Positions 1 to 10,180 are shown, numbered from the stretch's first letter. The stretch is 64,000 nt of DNA from Gemmatimonadota bacterium (GCA_028875345.1 JAPPEG010000068.1:1-64000), one strand, 5' to 3'. Notes: generated from the sequence alone by a model not told the origin. Made by a program: numbers and translations.

Positions 1-23
1 CTAATAGTAAGGAGTAAAAAGAC

Positions 24-1085
24 TTGTTCGAATCAACTGACGATCTGCGCATTGACCAACTTAAACCCTTGATCCCACCGGCGATTCTGATGGAAGAGTT
101 GCCCATTTCGGAAGCGGCTTCCCACACGGTGGCCGCGGCCCGGCGCTCATTAGACGCTATACTGGTCGGAGAGGACGATCGGCTGGTGGTAGTGGTCGGC
201 CCATGTTCGATTCACGACCCCCAAGCCGCACTCGAATACGCAGAACGGCTCAAGGAAAAGGCCGCGGCCCTAAGAGACGAGTTGTACGTGGTGATGCGCG
301 TGTATTTTGAGAAGCCGCGCACGACCGTTGGCTGGAAGGGGTTGATCAACGACCCGCACTTGGACGACAGCTTCGAGATCAACAGCGGCTTGCGCGCTGC
401 GCGCGGCCTGCTGGTGCAGTTGGGGGATATGGGTTTGCCGACCGCTTCCGAATTCCTCGATACCATCACGCCGCAGTTTATCGCCGACTTGATTGCTTGG
501 GGCGCTATTGGTGCTCGCACTACCGAGAGTCAGGTTCACCGCGAGTTGGCTTCGGGCCTGTCGATGCCGGTTGGCTTCAAGAACGGGACCGCGGGCAATG
601 TGCAGATTGCCCTCGACGCCATCGGCGCTGCCCGGCACCCACATCACTTTCTCTCGGTGACCAAGCAGGGGATTGCGGCGATTGTCGGGACTTCGGGCAA
701 TGCGAGTTGCCATTTGATTTTGCGCGGCGGCAGCGACGGTACTAACTACGACCACGCCAGCGTTGACGCGGCTGCGGGCCAGCTCAAGGAGGCGGGTTTG
801 CCGCACCGGGTGATGATCGATTGCAGCCACGGCAACAGCGCCAAGGATCACAAGCGTCAGCCGGCAGTTGCACGGGCGGTCGCCGCACAGGTGGCGGAGG
901 GAGCGCAGGATGTTTTCGGGGTGATGCTGGAAAGCCACTTAATCGAGGGCAATCAGAAACAGCAGGCGGGCAGTGAATTGGTTTATGGGCAGAGCATTAC
1001 GGATGCCTGTATTGGGTGGGAGGATACGGTGGAGGTGTTGGAGGAATTGGCCGCGGCGGTGCGAACGCAATGGCGAAAAAAATAA
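24..1085 (+). CDS. aroG: 3-deoxy-7-phosphoheptulonate synthase (DAHP synthase, class I)
   Basis: 353 aa ORF; motifs VVVGPCSIHDP, RVYFEKPRTTVGWKGLINDP, DCSHGNSAKDH typical of class I DAHP synthase; TTG start. Confidence 0.95.
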   Translation: MFESTDDLRIDQLKPLIPPAILMEELPISEAASHTVAAARRSLDAILVGEDDRLVVVVGPCSIHDPQAALEYAERLKEKAAALRDELYVVMRVYFEKPRTTVGWKGLINDPHLDDSFEINSGLRAARGLLVQLGDMGLPTASEFLDTITPQFIADLIAWGAIGARTTESQVHRELASGLSMPVGFKNGTAGNVQIALDAIGAARHPHHFLSVTKQGIAAIVGTSGNASCHLILRGGSDGTNYDHASVDAAAGQLKEAGLPHRVMIDCSHGNSAKDHKRQPAVARAVAAQVAEGAQDVFGVMLESHLIEGNQKQQAGSELVYGQSITDACIGWEDTVEVLEELAAAVRTQWRKK

Positions 1086-1115
1086 TCGACGACGGGGCTG
1101 ACCGGCCTATCTAGC

Positions 1116-2279
1116 GTGAAAAATCTTTCGCTGCTCTTTTTGTGCGAGGCCCTCTCGCGCACCGCCAGTCTCGTCATGCTGTCGAGCATGGCGCTCATCG
1201 GCCAGCGGTTGACGCCGAATCCCGCACTGGCGACCCTGCCACTGGCACTGGCACCGGTGGCCACGATGCTGATGACAGTGCCAGCGGCGCAGCTAATGCA
1301 GCGGCGGGGCCGCAAGATAGGTTTTGCCATAGGCGCTGCGTTGGGCGTCGTCGGGGGCGCGGTGGGGTGTTTGGCCGTGTACCAAGGCGATTTCGCGCTG
1401 CTTTGTTTGGGTGGGTTGGGTATTGGTGCGGTCAACGGCTTTGCCACCTATTATCGCTTTGCTGCTGGCGAGGTGGTGGCCGAGGATTTTCGCAGTCGCG
1501 CCATTTCGCTGGTGATGGCCGGGGGCGTCATTGCCGCGATTTCGGGATCCAATCTGGCGGCGTGGTCGCGGGAGTGGTTCCCCGATTATTTGTTCGCTGG
1601 CTCTTTTTTGGGAATTGCCGCGGTTCATGCGCTGGTTTTGCCGGTGCTCGGCTTTGTCTCCTTTCCCGCGCCTAACGCCGAGGAGCAGCGGGCGGGTGGG
1701 CGTTCGCTCCGGGAGATCGCGCGGCAGTCGGATTTCGCGTTGGCGGTGGTTGGGGCGGTGGCTGCTTGGGGGCTGATGTCGCTGTTGATGAATGCCACGC
1801 CGCTGGCGATGAAACGGCATTTGCACTCCTTTGCCGATACGGCTTGGGTGATTCAGTGGCATGTGCTGGGCATGTACGTGCCGTCTTTTTTTACCGGGCA
1901 CCTAATCTCGCGTTGGGGGGAGCACCGGATCATGTTTACTGGCATCGCGTTGCTCGGGTGCTCGATCGCGGTCAATTTGAGTGGTGTCGGACTCTATCAC
2001 TACACGATTGGGTTGGCGCTATTGGGCGTGGGGTGGAATTTTCTTTTCGTTGGGTCAACGTCGCTGTTGGCGATGACGCATCGGCCCGAGGAAAAGGCGC
2101 GGGTGCAGTCCTGCAATGACTTTCTGGTCTTTGGCCTGATCGTGTTGACCAGTTTCGGGGCGGCGCCTTTGGAGGGGATGCTGGGTTGGGATAGGCTCAA
2201 TCATTTGGCTGTGCCTTTTTTGCTGGCGGTGGCGGTGGTGCTGGGGTGGTTGTGGACGCGGACAGGGTGGGGCGGCTAA
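1116..2279 (+). CDS. MFS transporter
   Basis: 387 aa, about 12 hydrophobic segments, MFS-like layout (RRGRKIGFAIGA loop). Confidence 0.8.
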   Translation: MKNLSLLFLCEALSRTASLVMLSSMALIGQRLTPNPALATLPLALAPVATMLMTVPAAQLMQRRGRKIGFAIGAALGVVGGAVGCLAVYQGDFALLCLGGLGIGAVNGFATYYRFAAGEVVAEDFRSRAISLVMAGGVIAAISGSNLAAWSREWFPDYLFAGSFLGIAAVHALVLPVLGFVSFPAPNAEEQRAGGRSLREIARQSDFALAVVGAVAAWGLMSLLMNATPLAMKRHLHSFADTAWVIQWHVLGMYVPSFFTGHLISRWGEHRIMFTGIALLGCSIAVNLSGVGLYHYTIGLALLGVGWNFLFVGSTSLLAMTHRPEEKARVQSCNDFLVFGLIVLTSFGAAPLEGMLGWDRLNHLAVPFLLAVAVVLGWLWTRTGWGG

Positions 2280-2311
2280 GAAATGGACTATATCTAAGGA
2301 GGGTTCCGACG

Positions 2312-3436
2312 ATGGCTAAATATCGCGTGGGGTTGATCGGGGCTGGGCGCAAAGGCACGCAGCACGCGCGCGCCTATATGCTCGACGAGCGCACGGAGTT
2401 GGTGGCCGTGGCCGATGGAGATCCGGAGAATTTGGCGCTGTTTCAAAAGCGCACGGGCGTGCCCGGTTATGCCGACTATCGCCAGATGCTAGAGAAAGAG
2501 GCGCTCGACATTGCCGCGCCGATTTTGCCGGTCGGCGTCAATCCGGAGGTCGTTATCGCCTGTGCGCAAGCCGGGGTCAAGGCCATCCTCTGCGAAAAGC
2601 CGATCGCGGCCTCACTCGAAGAAGCCGACCGCATGGTCGCCGAGTGCAAGAGCCGGCGCATCCCCTTTGGCGCAGGCGACTTGGACGTCAATCTGCCGGC
2701 CTACCAAAAGGCCCTGGAGTTCATTGGTGCGGGCGAGTTGGGAGCGGTCAAGCGCATCACGTTGCTCGGTGGGTCGGGTACGGAGATGTCGGGTGGCGGC
2801 TGTCAGCGCTTTACGCTGATGCGCCACTTCGCTGGCTGCGACGAGGTGGCGTGGGTGTCGGGCTGGGTCTGCGACGATCCCCTGAGCGAACACGACCAAG
2901 GCGGGGCTGGGTACGTGCGCTTCGCCAATGGGATTGAGGCGTTTACCTACCGGGACAAGGACGCGCGCGGCCGTGGCTACGAGGTGGTCTGTGAGGACGG
3001 AGTCTTCTACTCAGACGACAATCTCGCAGGTTTGTACCGCTACGTCGAAGGCGACGGGGCGAGTTGGGAGAAGTTGGAAAAGATTGAGGGCGTCTTGCCG
3101 GAAGGGCCGATCTACGGCGTTTACGGCGAAGAGCGCGGGTACGACGCCGAGGGCTGGCGCTGTCTTGGGGACCGCAACAGGGCTAGTTGCAAGGCCATTA
3201 TCGACGCGCTGGAGCGGGGCGAGGACCCGCCCGGCAGCGGCGAGAACGGCGTCAAGGTCCTCGAAATGGCCATTGCGGTGCGCGAGTCGCACCGGCAGGG
3301 GTGTGTGCCCGTGGCGCTGCCGCTGGCCGACCGCAGCCTGCGCATGGTGCCCCGCCCCGGGCGGATGTACAACAAAAAGCCGATCTACGGCCGCGAAAAA
3401 TACATGGATCAGGTTTTGTCCCAGAAGAAGGACTAA
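2312..3436 (+). CDS. Gfo/Idh/MocA family oxidoreductase
   Basis: ATG at 2312 preceded by AAGGAGG; YRVGLIGAGRKGTQHARAY Rossmann motif and CEKPIA motif. Confidence 0.9.
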   Translation: MAKYRVGLIGAGRKGTQHARAYMLDERTELVAVADGDPENLALFQKRTGVPGYADYRQMLEKEALDIAAPILPVGVNPEVVIACAQAGVKAILCEKPIAASLEEADRMVAECKSRRIPFGAGDLDVNLPAYQKALEFIGAGELGAVKRITLLGGSGTEMSGGGCQRFTLMRHFAGCDEVAWVSGWVCDDPLSEHDQGGAGYVRFANGIEAFTYRDKDARGRGYEVVCEDGVFYSDDNLAGLYRYVEGDGASWEKLEKIEGVLPEGPIYGVYGEERGYDAEGWRCLGDRNRASCKAIIDALERGEDPPGSGENGVKVLEMAIAVRESHRQGCVPVALPLADRSLRMVPRPGRMYNKKPIYGREKYMDQVLSQKKD

Positions 3437-3469
3437 AAGGCCATTGCGCCGAGAAATAGGAGCTTAACT

Positions 3470-5041
3470 ATGGACCGACCCCGTTTGATTCACTACAATG
3501 ACGCGCACCATTTCCACGCCAAGCGACTCGAACCACCGGCCAGCCGCCACCTCCTGAACTGGCCGGTAGATGAGGTGTTGGGCACGGGCGTGGATTTGCT
3601 GGTTTTGGGATTGGGTTATAGCGACGTCTTCTTTCACCAGAGCAAAGTCGGCCGCGTGGTGGGGCAGGGAAAGGAGGTGTGGGAAAACTACATCGACTGG
3701 CGGATTATGCGGATGGTCGAGGTGGCTAAGGAGTTGGGGACTGATCAGGTGCGGGCCGTCATTGAGCGCGGTCGGGAGACAGGGCTGAAGGTGTTTCCCA
3801 GCCTCAAGCTCCAGGACTCTGCCCGGCCGGGAAGCGAGCGCTTCGGGCGGCTCAAGGAACAGTACGGGGCCGCGGTGTGCATTGGCGACGCCGGTCGGGC
3901 CGAGTGGTGTTACGACTACGCGCAAGAGGCCGTGCAGGAGTACAAGCTGGCCCTCATCGGCGAATTGCTGGAAGGCTACCAGCCTGATGGACTGGAACTG
4001 GATTTTTGCTTTGACAACTTCTATTTCAAAAAGGATGAGATCCAGGAAAACGCGCCGCTGATGACCGAGTTTGTGGCCAAGGTGCGGGCGTTGGCCGAGG
4101 AAGTCGGTGCGCGGCAGGGCCGCAAAATTCCGCTTATGGCGCGGGTGCATCTGCGCGAGGAAGACAACCTCGCGGTGGGGCTGGATGTGGAGGCTTGGCT
4201 GCGGGCCGGCAGCCTCGACTGGGTCGTCGGTCAGGACGCGAACGTACTGGTTGATCCAGGTATTCAGGCACCGTGGATGGCCGAGGTGGCCGAGGATGCG
4301 GGTGCTGCCGCGTATTATCGGCCGCCGCGCCGGATCTACGACGAGCGGGTGGGGTTGCCGAGCATTGAGATGTACCGCGCCCTCAGTCAGACCTTAGCTT
4401 GGCAGGGCTACGCTGGGATGTACTTGGGCTATATGCCTTGGCCCCTTGCCGAGCGCGAGTACCAGATCTTGCGCGAGGTGGGCTATCCGCAGGTACACGC
4501 CCGGCGCGACAAGCGCTATTTGCTGCAGCCGCGCGAAGGGGTCATTGGGGAAGAGACTTCTACGCCGGAGCGCCAAGTGCCGGAACAGCTCTTGAAGGGC
4601 GAGACGGTCGCGCTCGACATTTGGGTGGCCGACGACGTGGAGAGCGCCCGGCGCGATGGGGAGATGCGCCCGGCTATCTTGACGCTGCGCTTTTCTTTTT
4701 TCTGCATTGAAGATGAGATCGAAATGCGCTTTAACGGTCGGGTTCTGTCTCGCGCTGAAGCCGAAATCAGCGACGAGCGTGCGCTGACCATTCCCGTACA
4801 GCTCGCTGGGGGTATGGCGGTGCAAGCCCCATTGGGTTTTTCGGTGCACTGGTTTCGCTTTCGCTTGGCACCGGAGGAGGTAAGGCGCGGGGCCAATCGG
4901 GTTGAGATTGAGGTGAAGAAGCTAGAGGCGCGGGCGGGTTTTGTCCGCAGCATTAATGGGGCGGAAATCCTGGTCCGCTATAAGGACTTTGTGCGTCCCG
5001 AAGGTTTGGTACTGGAGCGGATTGCTCCGCCGGGAGGTTGA
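3470..5041 (+). CDS. Hypothetical protein, possible TIM-barrel glycosidase-like
   Basis: 523 aa ORF in same-strand cluster with Gfo/Idh and epimerase genes; barrel-like spacing (GLELDFCFDNFYF); family not firmly recognised. Confidence 0.6.
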   Translation: MDRPRLIHYNDAHHFHAKRLEPPASRHLLNWPVDEVLGTGVDLLVLGLGYSDVFFHQSKVGRVVGQGKEVWENYIDWRIMRMVEVAKELGTDQVRAVIERGRETGLKVFPSLKLQDSARPGSERFGRLKEQYGAAVCIGDAGRAEWCYDYAQEAVQEYKLALIGELLEGYQPDGLELDFCFDNFYFKKDEIQENAPLMTEFVAKVRALAEEVGARQGRKIPLMARVHLREEDNLAVGLDVEAWLRAGSLDWVVGQDANVLVDPGIQAPWMAEVAEDAGAAAYYRPPRRIYDERVGLPSIEMYRALSQTLAWQGYAGMYLGYMPWPLAEREYQILREVGYPQVHARRDKRYLLQPREGVIGEETSTPERQVPEQLLKGETVALDIWVADDVESARRDGEMRPAILTLRFSFFCIEDEIEMRFNGRVLSRAEAEISDERALTIPVQLAGGMAVQAPLGFSVHWFRFRLAPEEVRRGANRVEIEVKKLEARAGFVRSINGAEILVRYKDFVRPEGLVLERIAPPGG

Positions 5042-5042
5042 G

Positions 5043-5888
5043 ATGCGCGTATTGATTACGGGAACTAGCGGTTTTATCGGCCGGGCATTGGCCGCGGATA
5101 TGGCGGCGGACCACGAGGTGGCCTGTCTGTCGCGCCAGCCGACGGAGGTTGCGGGGGTGGAGGTGGTGGTTGGGGATTTTACGCGGGGGGAGGATCTGCA
5201 CCGGTTGGATCGGTGGAATTTCGACGCGCTGGTCCATTTGGGGGCGGTGACGGGTGCGGGCACTGAAACGGACCTCATGCGGGTCAATGTCATGGGGACC
5301 TATGGCTTGTTGCGATATCTGATTGATCGGGGTTGCAGCAAATTTGCATTGGCCTCGTCGATCGCCGCGGTCGGGATGCAGTCGGTGCATTTTCGGCCGC
5401 TCGAACTGCCGATGTCGGATGAGCATCCGTGTCTGGACCGCGACGGCTACGGTTTTTCCAAATACATGATGGAGGAGACGACCCGCTATCTGGCGCGGCA
5501 GCGGGAGGAGCTAGACTTTATCAATATTAGGTTAGCTTCGATTTGGCCCGAGGATCGGGTTCCTGCGCCACGGCAGCCGGGGCCGGTGGGACAGTGGGGA
5601 ATGGGGGCGATTTCGTGTATGTATTTGAGCGATGCGGTGCGGTGCTTCCGGCTGGCGGCGGAGAGCGGGCACAAGGCGGGGGTGCGGATTTTGAACGCAG
5701 TGGGGACGCAGGCTTGTGTGGCCTGTACGGTGCCGGAGTTGATGCGGATTTGGTATGGGGCGGACGCGGAAAAGATCGACATGGCGCATTACGAGCGGGT
5801 GGGGCACGAGCGGGATCCGGTGTACGATATTGCGCGGATTGAAGCGGAGTTGGGATTTGTGCCGGCGCGAAGTGTGTTGCCGGAGTGA
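5043..5888 (+). CDS. NAD-dependent epimerase/dehydratase (SDR)
   Basis: MRVLITGTSGFIGRALA GxxGxxG motif; YxxxK (YGFSK). Confidence 0.9.
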   Translation: MRVLITGTSGFIGRALAADMAADHEVACLSRQPTEVAGVEVVVGDFTRGEDLHRLDRWNFDALVHLGAVTGAGTETDLMRVNVMGTYGLLRYLIDRGCSKFALASSIAAVGMQSVHFRPLELPMSDEHPCLDRDGYGFSKYMMEETTRYLARQREELDFINIRLASIWPEDRVPAPRQPGPVGQWGMGAISCMYLSDAVRCFRLAAESGHKAGVRILNAVGTQACVACTVPELMRIWYGADAEKIDMAHYERVGHERDPVYDIARIEAELGFVPARSVLPE

Positions 5889-5906
5889 ATGCGCGGTACG
5901 GATGGC

Positions 5907-6062
5907 CTAAGTACACGACAGTAATCCACTGGACGTTAGGCATGGGCGACCTGAGATGCTTCGACTCCGCTTTGCTCCGCTCAGCATGACTGGTGATGAC
6001 GCCCCTGTTGTCATGCTGAGCGAAGCGAAGCATCCCCTACTGCTCTACTGTCGTGTACTTAG
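5907..6062. repeat. Nested inverted-repeat element (MITE/REP-like), terminal 17-bp IRs
   Basis: CTAAGTACACGACAGTA (5907-5923) is the perfect reverse complement of 6046-6062; inner arms GATGCTTCGACTCCGCTTTGCTCCGCTCAGCATGAC (5955-5990) and GTCATGCTGAGCGAAGCGAAGCATC (6010-6034) are also inverted. Confidence 0.8.
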
Positions 6063-6066
6063 CGAA

Positions 6067-7470
6067 CTATTCCCGTGCGAAGGGTTGGGGGCGCTGAGTG
6101 GTGCTGTCTTCCCACTGGCCGCCCACCGGCCTGAGTTGACCCGTGCCCGTCACCGCGAAATTGCGTCCGTCGCGCTCGGGCACTACGTAGCGTTCGTACC
6201 ACGCCTCCAGCCGCTGCTTTAGGTCGCCGATTCGCTCAGCTTGGCTGGGATCGTCCGCCAGATTGGCGCGCTCGTCTGGGTCGTTGGCTAGGTCGTAGAG
6301 TTCGTGCGGCCCATCTGGATAGCGGTGGACGTATTTCCACGCCTCGGTGCGCATCATCCGCGTCGCTCCGTATTCGTCGTAGATGACTACTTCCTGCCGA
6401 CCGGTGTCGTCTGCTCCCAACAACAGCGGCAGTGCGCTTTGTCCGGGCAAATTGGGACCCTCGGGTAGTGGCAGGCCTAGGTAGTCGAGCAGGGTCGGCA
6501 TAAAGTCGTAGGCACTGACCATGCCGTCCTGGACGCTCTCCGTAGGGATGCGGCTGGGGTGGCTGACGACGAAGGGCACCTTGATCGAATTCTCGTACAT
6601 GTTCGGCGGATAGGTGCCGTTGCCCTTGCCCCAGAAACCGTGGTGGCCGCAGCTAAAGCCATTGTCGCTGGTGAAGACTACTAACGTGTTCTCGCGCAGC
6701 CCTTTTTCCTCTAGCTTGTCGAGGATTCGTCCGATGTCGCGGTCCATGGCCGTCACCGCGGCGAAATAGCCTTTGAGCATCTCGCGGTTGCCCAGACAAT
6801 TCTCGCTCAGCGCGTGTCCCACCGCCCAGGGGTGGATCGCTTCCTGCGGACAGGAGTCGAACGCGCAGTTGTCGTAGGAATCGACGATTTCCTGCGGGTG
6901 GCCAGTCCACGGGCTGTGGGGTGCTGTGTAGTGTACGCCTAGGTAAAAGGGCGCGTCGCCGTCGGCGTGCCGGTCGATGAATGCTAGCGCGTCGTCGGTG
7001 ATTGCCGTGGTCACGTAGCCCGGCTCGGTGATTAGCTCGCCGCCGCGGATCATGGGCGCGTCGTTGTACGGGCCGCCGCCCTGCTGATGCACGTACCAAT
7101 GCGAAAAACCGTGCTGCGCGAGTTGGCTGTGCCCGAGGTGCCACTTGCCGCTCAGGCCGCAGACCCAGCCATTGTCAGCGAGGATGTCGGTATAAGCCAC
7201 CTCGCCGGCGAGATAAGCGGCTGCGGACTCGCCGACGTTGCCCTCTCTGATCCAGTCGTGGACCCCGTGCTGCGAGGGGATTCGCCCGGTTAAAAAGGTC
7301 GCGCGGCTGGGCGAGCAGACCGGCGTCGCGACGAAGAAATTGTCAAAGCGCATGCCCGTCTGGGCGATGCGGTCGATTGCCGGGGTGCGGATTTCCGCGT
7401 TGCCGTAGCAGCCGGCGGCCCAGGGGCCTTGGTCGTCGCTGAGGATGAAGACGATGTTGGGTCGATTCAT
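6067..7470 (-). CDS. Sulfatase (arylsulfatase family)
   Basis: MNRPNIVFILSDDQGPWAAGCYGN; sulfatase signature CSPSRATFLTGR with formylglycine-precursor Cys. Confidence 0.95.
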   Translation of the reverse strand: MNRPNIVFILSDDQGPWAAGCYGNAEIRTPAIDRIAQTGMRFDNFFVATPVCSPSRATFLTGRIPSQHGVHDWIREGNVGESAAAYLAGEVAYTDILADNGWVCGLSGKWHLGHSQLAQHGFSHWYVHQQGGGPYNDAPMIRGGELITEPGYVTTAITDDALAFIDRHADGDAPFYLGVHYTAPHSPWTGHPQEIVDSYDNCAFDSCPQEAIHPWAVGHALSENCLGNREMLKGYFAAVTAMDRDIGRILDKLEEKGLRENTLVVFTSDNGFSCGHHGFWGKGNGTYPPNMYENSIKVPFVVSHPSRIPTESVQDGMVSAYDFMPTLLDYLGLPLPEGPNLPGQSALPLLLGADDTGRQEVVIYDEYGATRMMRTEAWKYVHRYPDGPHELYDLANDPDERANLADDPSQAERIGDLKQRLEAWYERYVVPERDGRNFAVTGTGQLRPVGGQWEDSTTQRPQPFARE

Positions 7471-7568
7471 TGACTGGCCTATTCCTGAACTAAAGGTTGG
7501 TTTTTGCTGGTCGCGGGATCTTTTCAATGTCCGCCTACCGGCCTAACGCGTAGGGGCGGCCGTTTTCC

Positions 7569-8975
7569 TCATTCTGTAGCTTGGATGACAATGCCTCTGG
7601 CCAGTTTGTTATAGCCGCGCTTCTCGTCCCAAACCCCCTCGTTGGCGATCCGATATGCGTAGCGTGGATCGCCAACGAGCCTGGGACTGGGATCGGGCAA
7701 GTGCAAGTACGCGATATACTCACCCGGTGCCATAGTGGAGGATAGTGGAATCACGGCGGAAAGCACGTGGGATGCCCCTGGCTTCCAAGTGCGCGGATCG
7801 ACATCGACCACAAAGGCTTGGACCGCTCCGCTCTCTTCGTTTTCTAAGACGATCTCCACATCGCGCCTATTGTAAAGCGAGGCGAAACCGCGATTGTCTA
7901 GGTCGATTTCCACTGCGAGTTGCCCACCGGGGGTGGCAGTGGCCGCGATGCGGCTCTGAGTCAAGACAAACCGGGCCCCCAGCCTCCTTTTCACCTCGTC
8001 GTAACAACCCTGTGCGGCCCACTTGTCGAGTACCTCGGGGTGATAGCCGCTATTGAGATAGCTGCCTTTAAGGGTTTCCAGTTCGGTAATGGTCCGCTCG
8101 CAATCGTTGAGTACATGCGTTCGGCAGGTCTCCCCGCCGAACGCGGTGTAGAGGGTCTCGTTTGCAAGATAGGCCACTTCCTCCTCGCGCGTCATTTCTC
8201 CCCGCTCGTACGTGCCGACGTCGACCGGTGAGGAGAGGAAACAGTCGTTGTGATGGCCGACACGAGCGACATGCTCGCCGCTATAGGCATTATTGGCATC
8301 CACGGTGGCGAAACCGCCGCCAGATCTTTTGAAAATCTGCTGTTTCAGGTAAGGATAGCGGACCAAGACTAAGCGGTCGGTGGGAGTATGGTCGAGGATG
8401 TGGAACAGCATCTCCCGGCCCTGATCGTAGTCTTTTGCGATCGCTGTCGTGTGCCACTCGCCCCACGGGCCGATAAACCCTGCTTCGAAGAGGGCGATGA
8501 CATCCTCGTTGGCGGCGAAAATGGGGGCCAGTTGCGCGATATGGTTTTTGATGTTCGGCTTTGGTGGGTCCTCGTACGATTTGTAGTCGCCGCCTGGACC
8601 TTTGAAACCGTAAGATCCCCGGACGATGACTTTCATTCCCTGGTCCCGGGCGATGGCGAACCCGTTTTCTACTGCGGCGAGGAACGACTCCGGCAAGAAC
8701 GAGACCTCGCGATAGGCCTCCATGAAGATCCGTCCCCGGAGTAACGTATGCCCCTCGTCACGCCTCTTGCCAATCGCGGGATCGAGTTCGTGCAAGTTGG
8801 TATATATGTAAAATCCTCGTTCGGGGTTGGGAAAGATGCTTGCGTCGGGCTCGTAGTGAGTCGCGATAATATCGGCGCGAGTTACTCCCGTTTTCGCGTC
8901 GGCCATTTTTTCTTTCCCACAGGATAGTACACCTAGCACAATCGACGCGACACATACTGTCATAATTTTGAACAT
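7569..8975 (-). CDS. DUF4874/DUF4832-like lipoprotein
   Basis: Lipobox VLSC; NPERGFYIYTNLHEL... GRIFMEAYREVSFLPESFL resembles the DUF4874/DUF4832 architecture. Confidence 0.7.
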   Translation of the reverse strand: MFKIMTVCVASIVLGVLSCGKEKMADAKTGVTRADIIATHYEPDASIFPNPERGFYIYTNLHELDPAIGKRRDEGHTLLRGRIFMEAYREVSFLPESFLAAVENGFAIARDQGMKVIVRGSYGFKGPGGDYKSYEDPPKPNIKNHIAQLAPIFAANEDVIALFEAGFIGPWGEWHTTAIAKDYDQGREMLFHILDHTPTDRLVLVRYPYLKQQIFKRSGGGFATVDANNAYSGEHVARVGHHNDCFLSSPVDVGTYERGEMTREEEVAYLANETLYTAFGGETCRTHVLNDCERTITELETLKGSYLNSGYHPEVLDKWAAQGCYDEVKRRLGARFVLTQSRIAATATPGGQLAVEIDLDNRGFASLYNRRDVEIVLENEESGAVQAFVVDVDPRTWKPGASHVLSAVIPLSSTMAPGEYIAYLHLPDPSPRLVGDPRYAYRIANEGVWDEKRGYNKLARGIVIQATE

Positions 8976-8987
8976 CCGGGCCTTGCG

Positions 8988-9065
8988 CTATTGCAAAAGT
9001 CGGACAATGGTCTGTGCTGCGAATCCTTTGGGCAGATCGTGCTTGCTCCTGTCGTCCTTTGCCAT
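8988..9065 (-). CDS. Small ORF, 25 aa (MAKDDRSKHDLPKGFAAQTIVRLLQ)
   Basis: ATG preceded by strong SD AGGAGGT at about 8 nt; lies just upstream of the DUF4832-like gene; no recognised homology. Confidence 0.35.
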   Translation of the reverse strand: MAKDDRSKHDLPKGFAAQTIVRLLQ

Positions 9066-9109
9066 GCGAGTGACCTCCTCTTGAAGCTGCCTGCGCGCTA
9101 CATCATGGA

Positions 9110-10180
9110 CTAACCGTAGATCGCCTGAATCATGGCATTGATGTAGCCGAAGCAGTACGCATAGGACTGATAGTAGCCCATTGGATCGTCGTCGGTGCGC
9201 GGGACGTGGTCGGGATCAATGCCGTAACAGTAGCCTGTGTCCTTGAGGCCCTTTAATACCCGGTGGAAGTCCATATCACCTTCATCGGGCAGAGCCTCGC
9301 GGAAGCTGTAGAGTCCCCCGAGGAGGTTGCGATAGTGAACTAGGAAGATCGTATTGCGGCTGCCAAAGTATTCTATGATAGGGTAGATTTCACTGGCCGG
9401 ATCTTCGAGCCCTTCAGCGATGGAGCCGACGCAGAAGTTCCAGCCGTGATACGGACTGCGCTGAATCTCGATGAAACGCTTCATGCCCTCAAAGTCATTG
9501 AGGACTTTGTCAACGCCCTTATAACCGGGGGGTGTGGCAGGATCTTCCTGAGAATTGCCCATTCGAACATTGAATTCTTCTGCGACCGGAATCATGCGTT
9601 CGAGCAGATACTCAATTCGCTCCCAGTGCATGTCTGCGGTGACGCGCCCAGCCTCCGTCAGCTTGGCCTGTTCTTCTGCCGGAATCTTGTCGAGGCGGAA
9701 GGCCGTATGGACGTAGCCGCCGCGACCTTCTTCTTCTTCGGTGCGGTCGATGGGCAGGATGCAAGTGTTATAGCGCAGAGAATCGATGCCAGCGCGCGAA
9801 GCGGTGCGGATCATTTCGCATACGAGGTCGATTTCCCGGTCGCGCTCTGGGCTTTTGCCAAAATAGATGATGTTGGGAAATTGCTGATATATGGGTAACA
9901 AGCTCATATCCAGTGTCAGCCCGAAGGCCTCGTGGTGCTCTCTTTCTTGGATCAACTCGTCGAGATCCCAGCCGCGGTCGGGGTGGAAAGGAAAGTCGGC
10001 GGCCTTGTGGCGCACGCCACAGCGCTGCAAAAAGCGCAACTCGGCATCGGTTGACCCAAAACTCTGGGTGCGCACATACATGCGCCCGCCGTTCGCCGAT
10101 GTTTGCGATGCACCTCCGGCAGCAGAAGCCGCGGCCTCACCGGCTGCGAGGCCTTGTTCAAATGGATCGGATGTCTTCAT
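9110..10180 (-). CDS. Mannonate dehydratase-like protein (UxuA family)
   Basis: RYNTCILPIDRT, GNSQEDP, NFCVGSIAEG, FLVHYRNL, MDFHRVLKGLKDTGY motifs. Confidence 0.75.
   Translation of the reverse strand: MKTSDPFEQGLAAGEAAASAAGGASQTSANGGRMYVRTQSFGSTDAELRFLQRCGVRHKAADFPFHPDRGWDLDELIQEREHHEAFGLTLDMSLLPIYQQFPNIIYFGKSPERDREIDLVCEMIRTASRAGIDSLRYNTCILPIDRTEEEEGRGGYVHTAFRLDKIPAEEQAKLTEAGRVTADMHWERIEYLLERMIPVAEEFNVRMGNSQEDPATPPGYKGVDKVLNDFEGMKRFIEIQRSPYHGWNFCVGSIAEGLEDPASEIYPIIEYFGSRNTIFLVHYRNLLGGLYSFREALPDEGDMDFHRVLKGLKDTGYCYGIDPDHVPRTDDDPMGYYQSYAYCFGYINAMIQAIYG

Noticed and set aside
270-938. 222-aa minus-strand ORF opposite DAHP synthase
   Set aside because: Shadow ORF of a clear aro gene.
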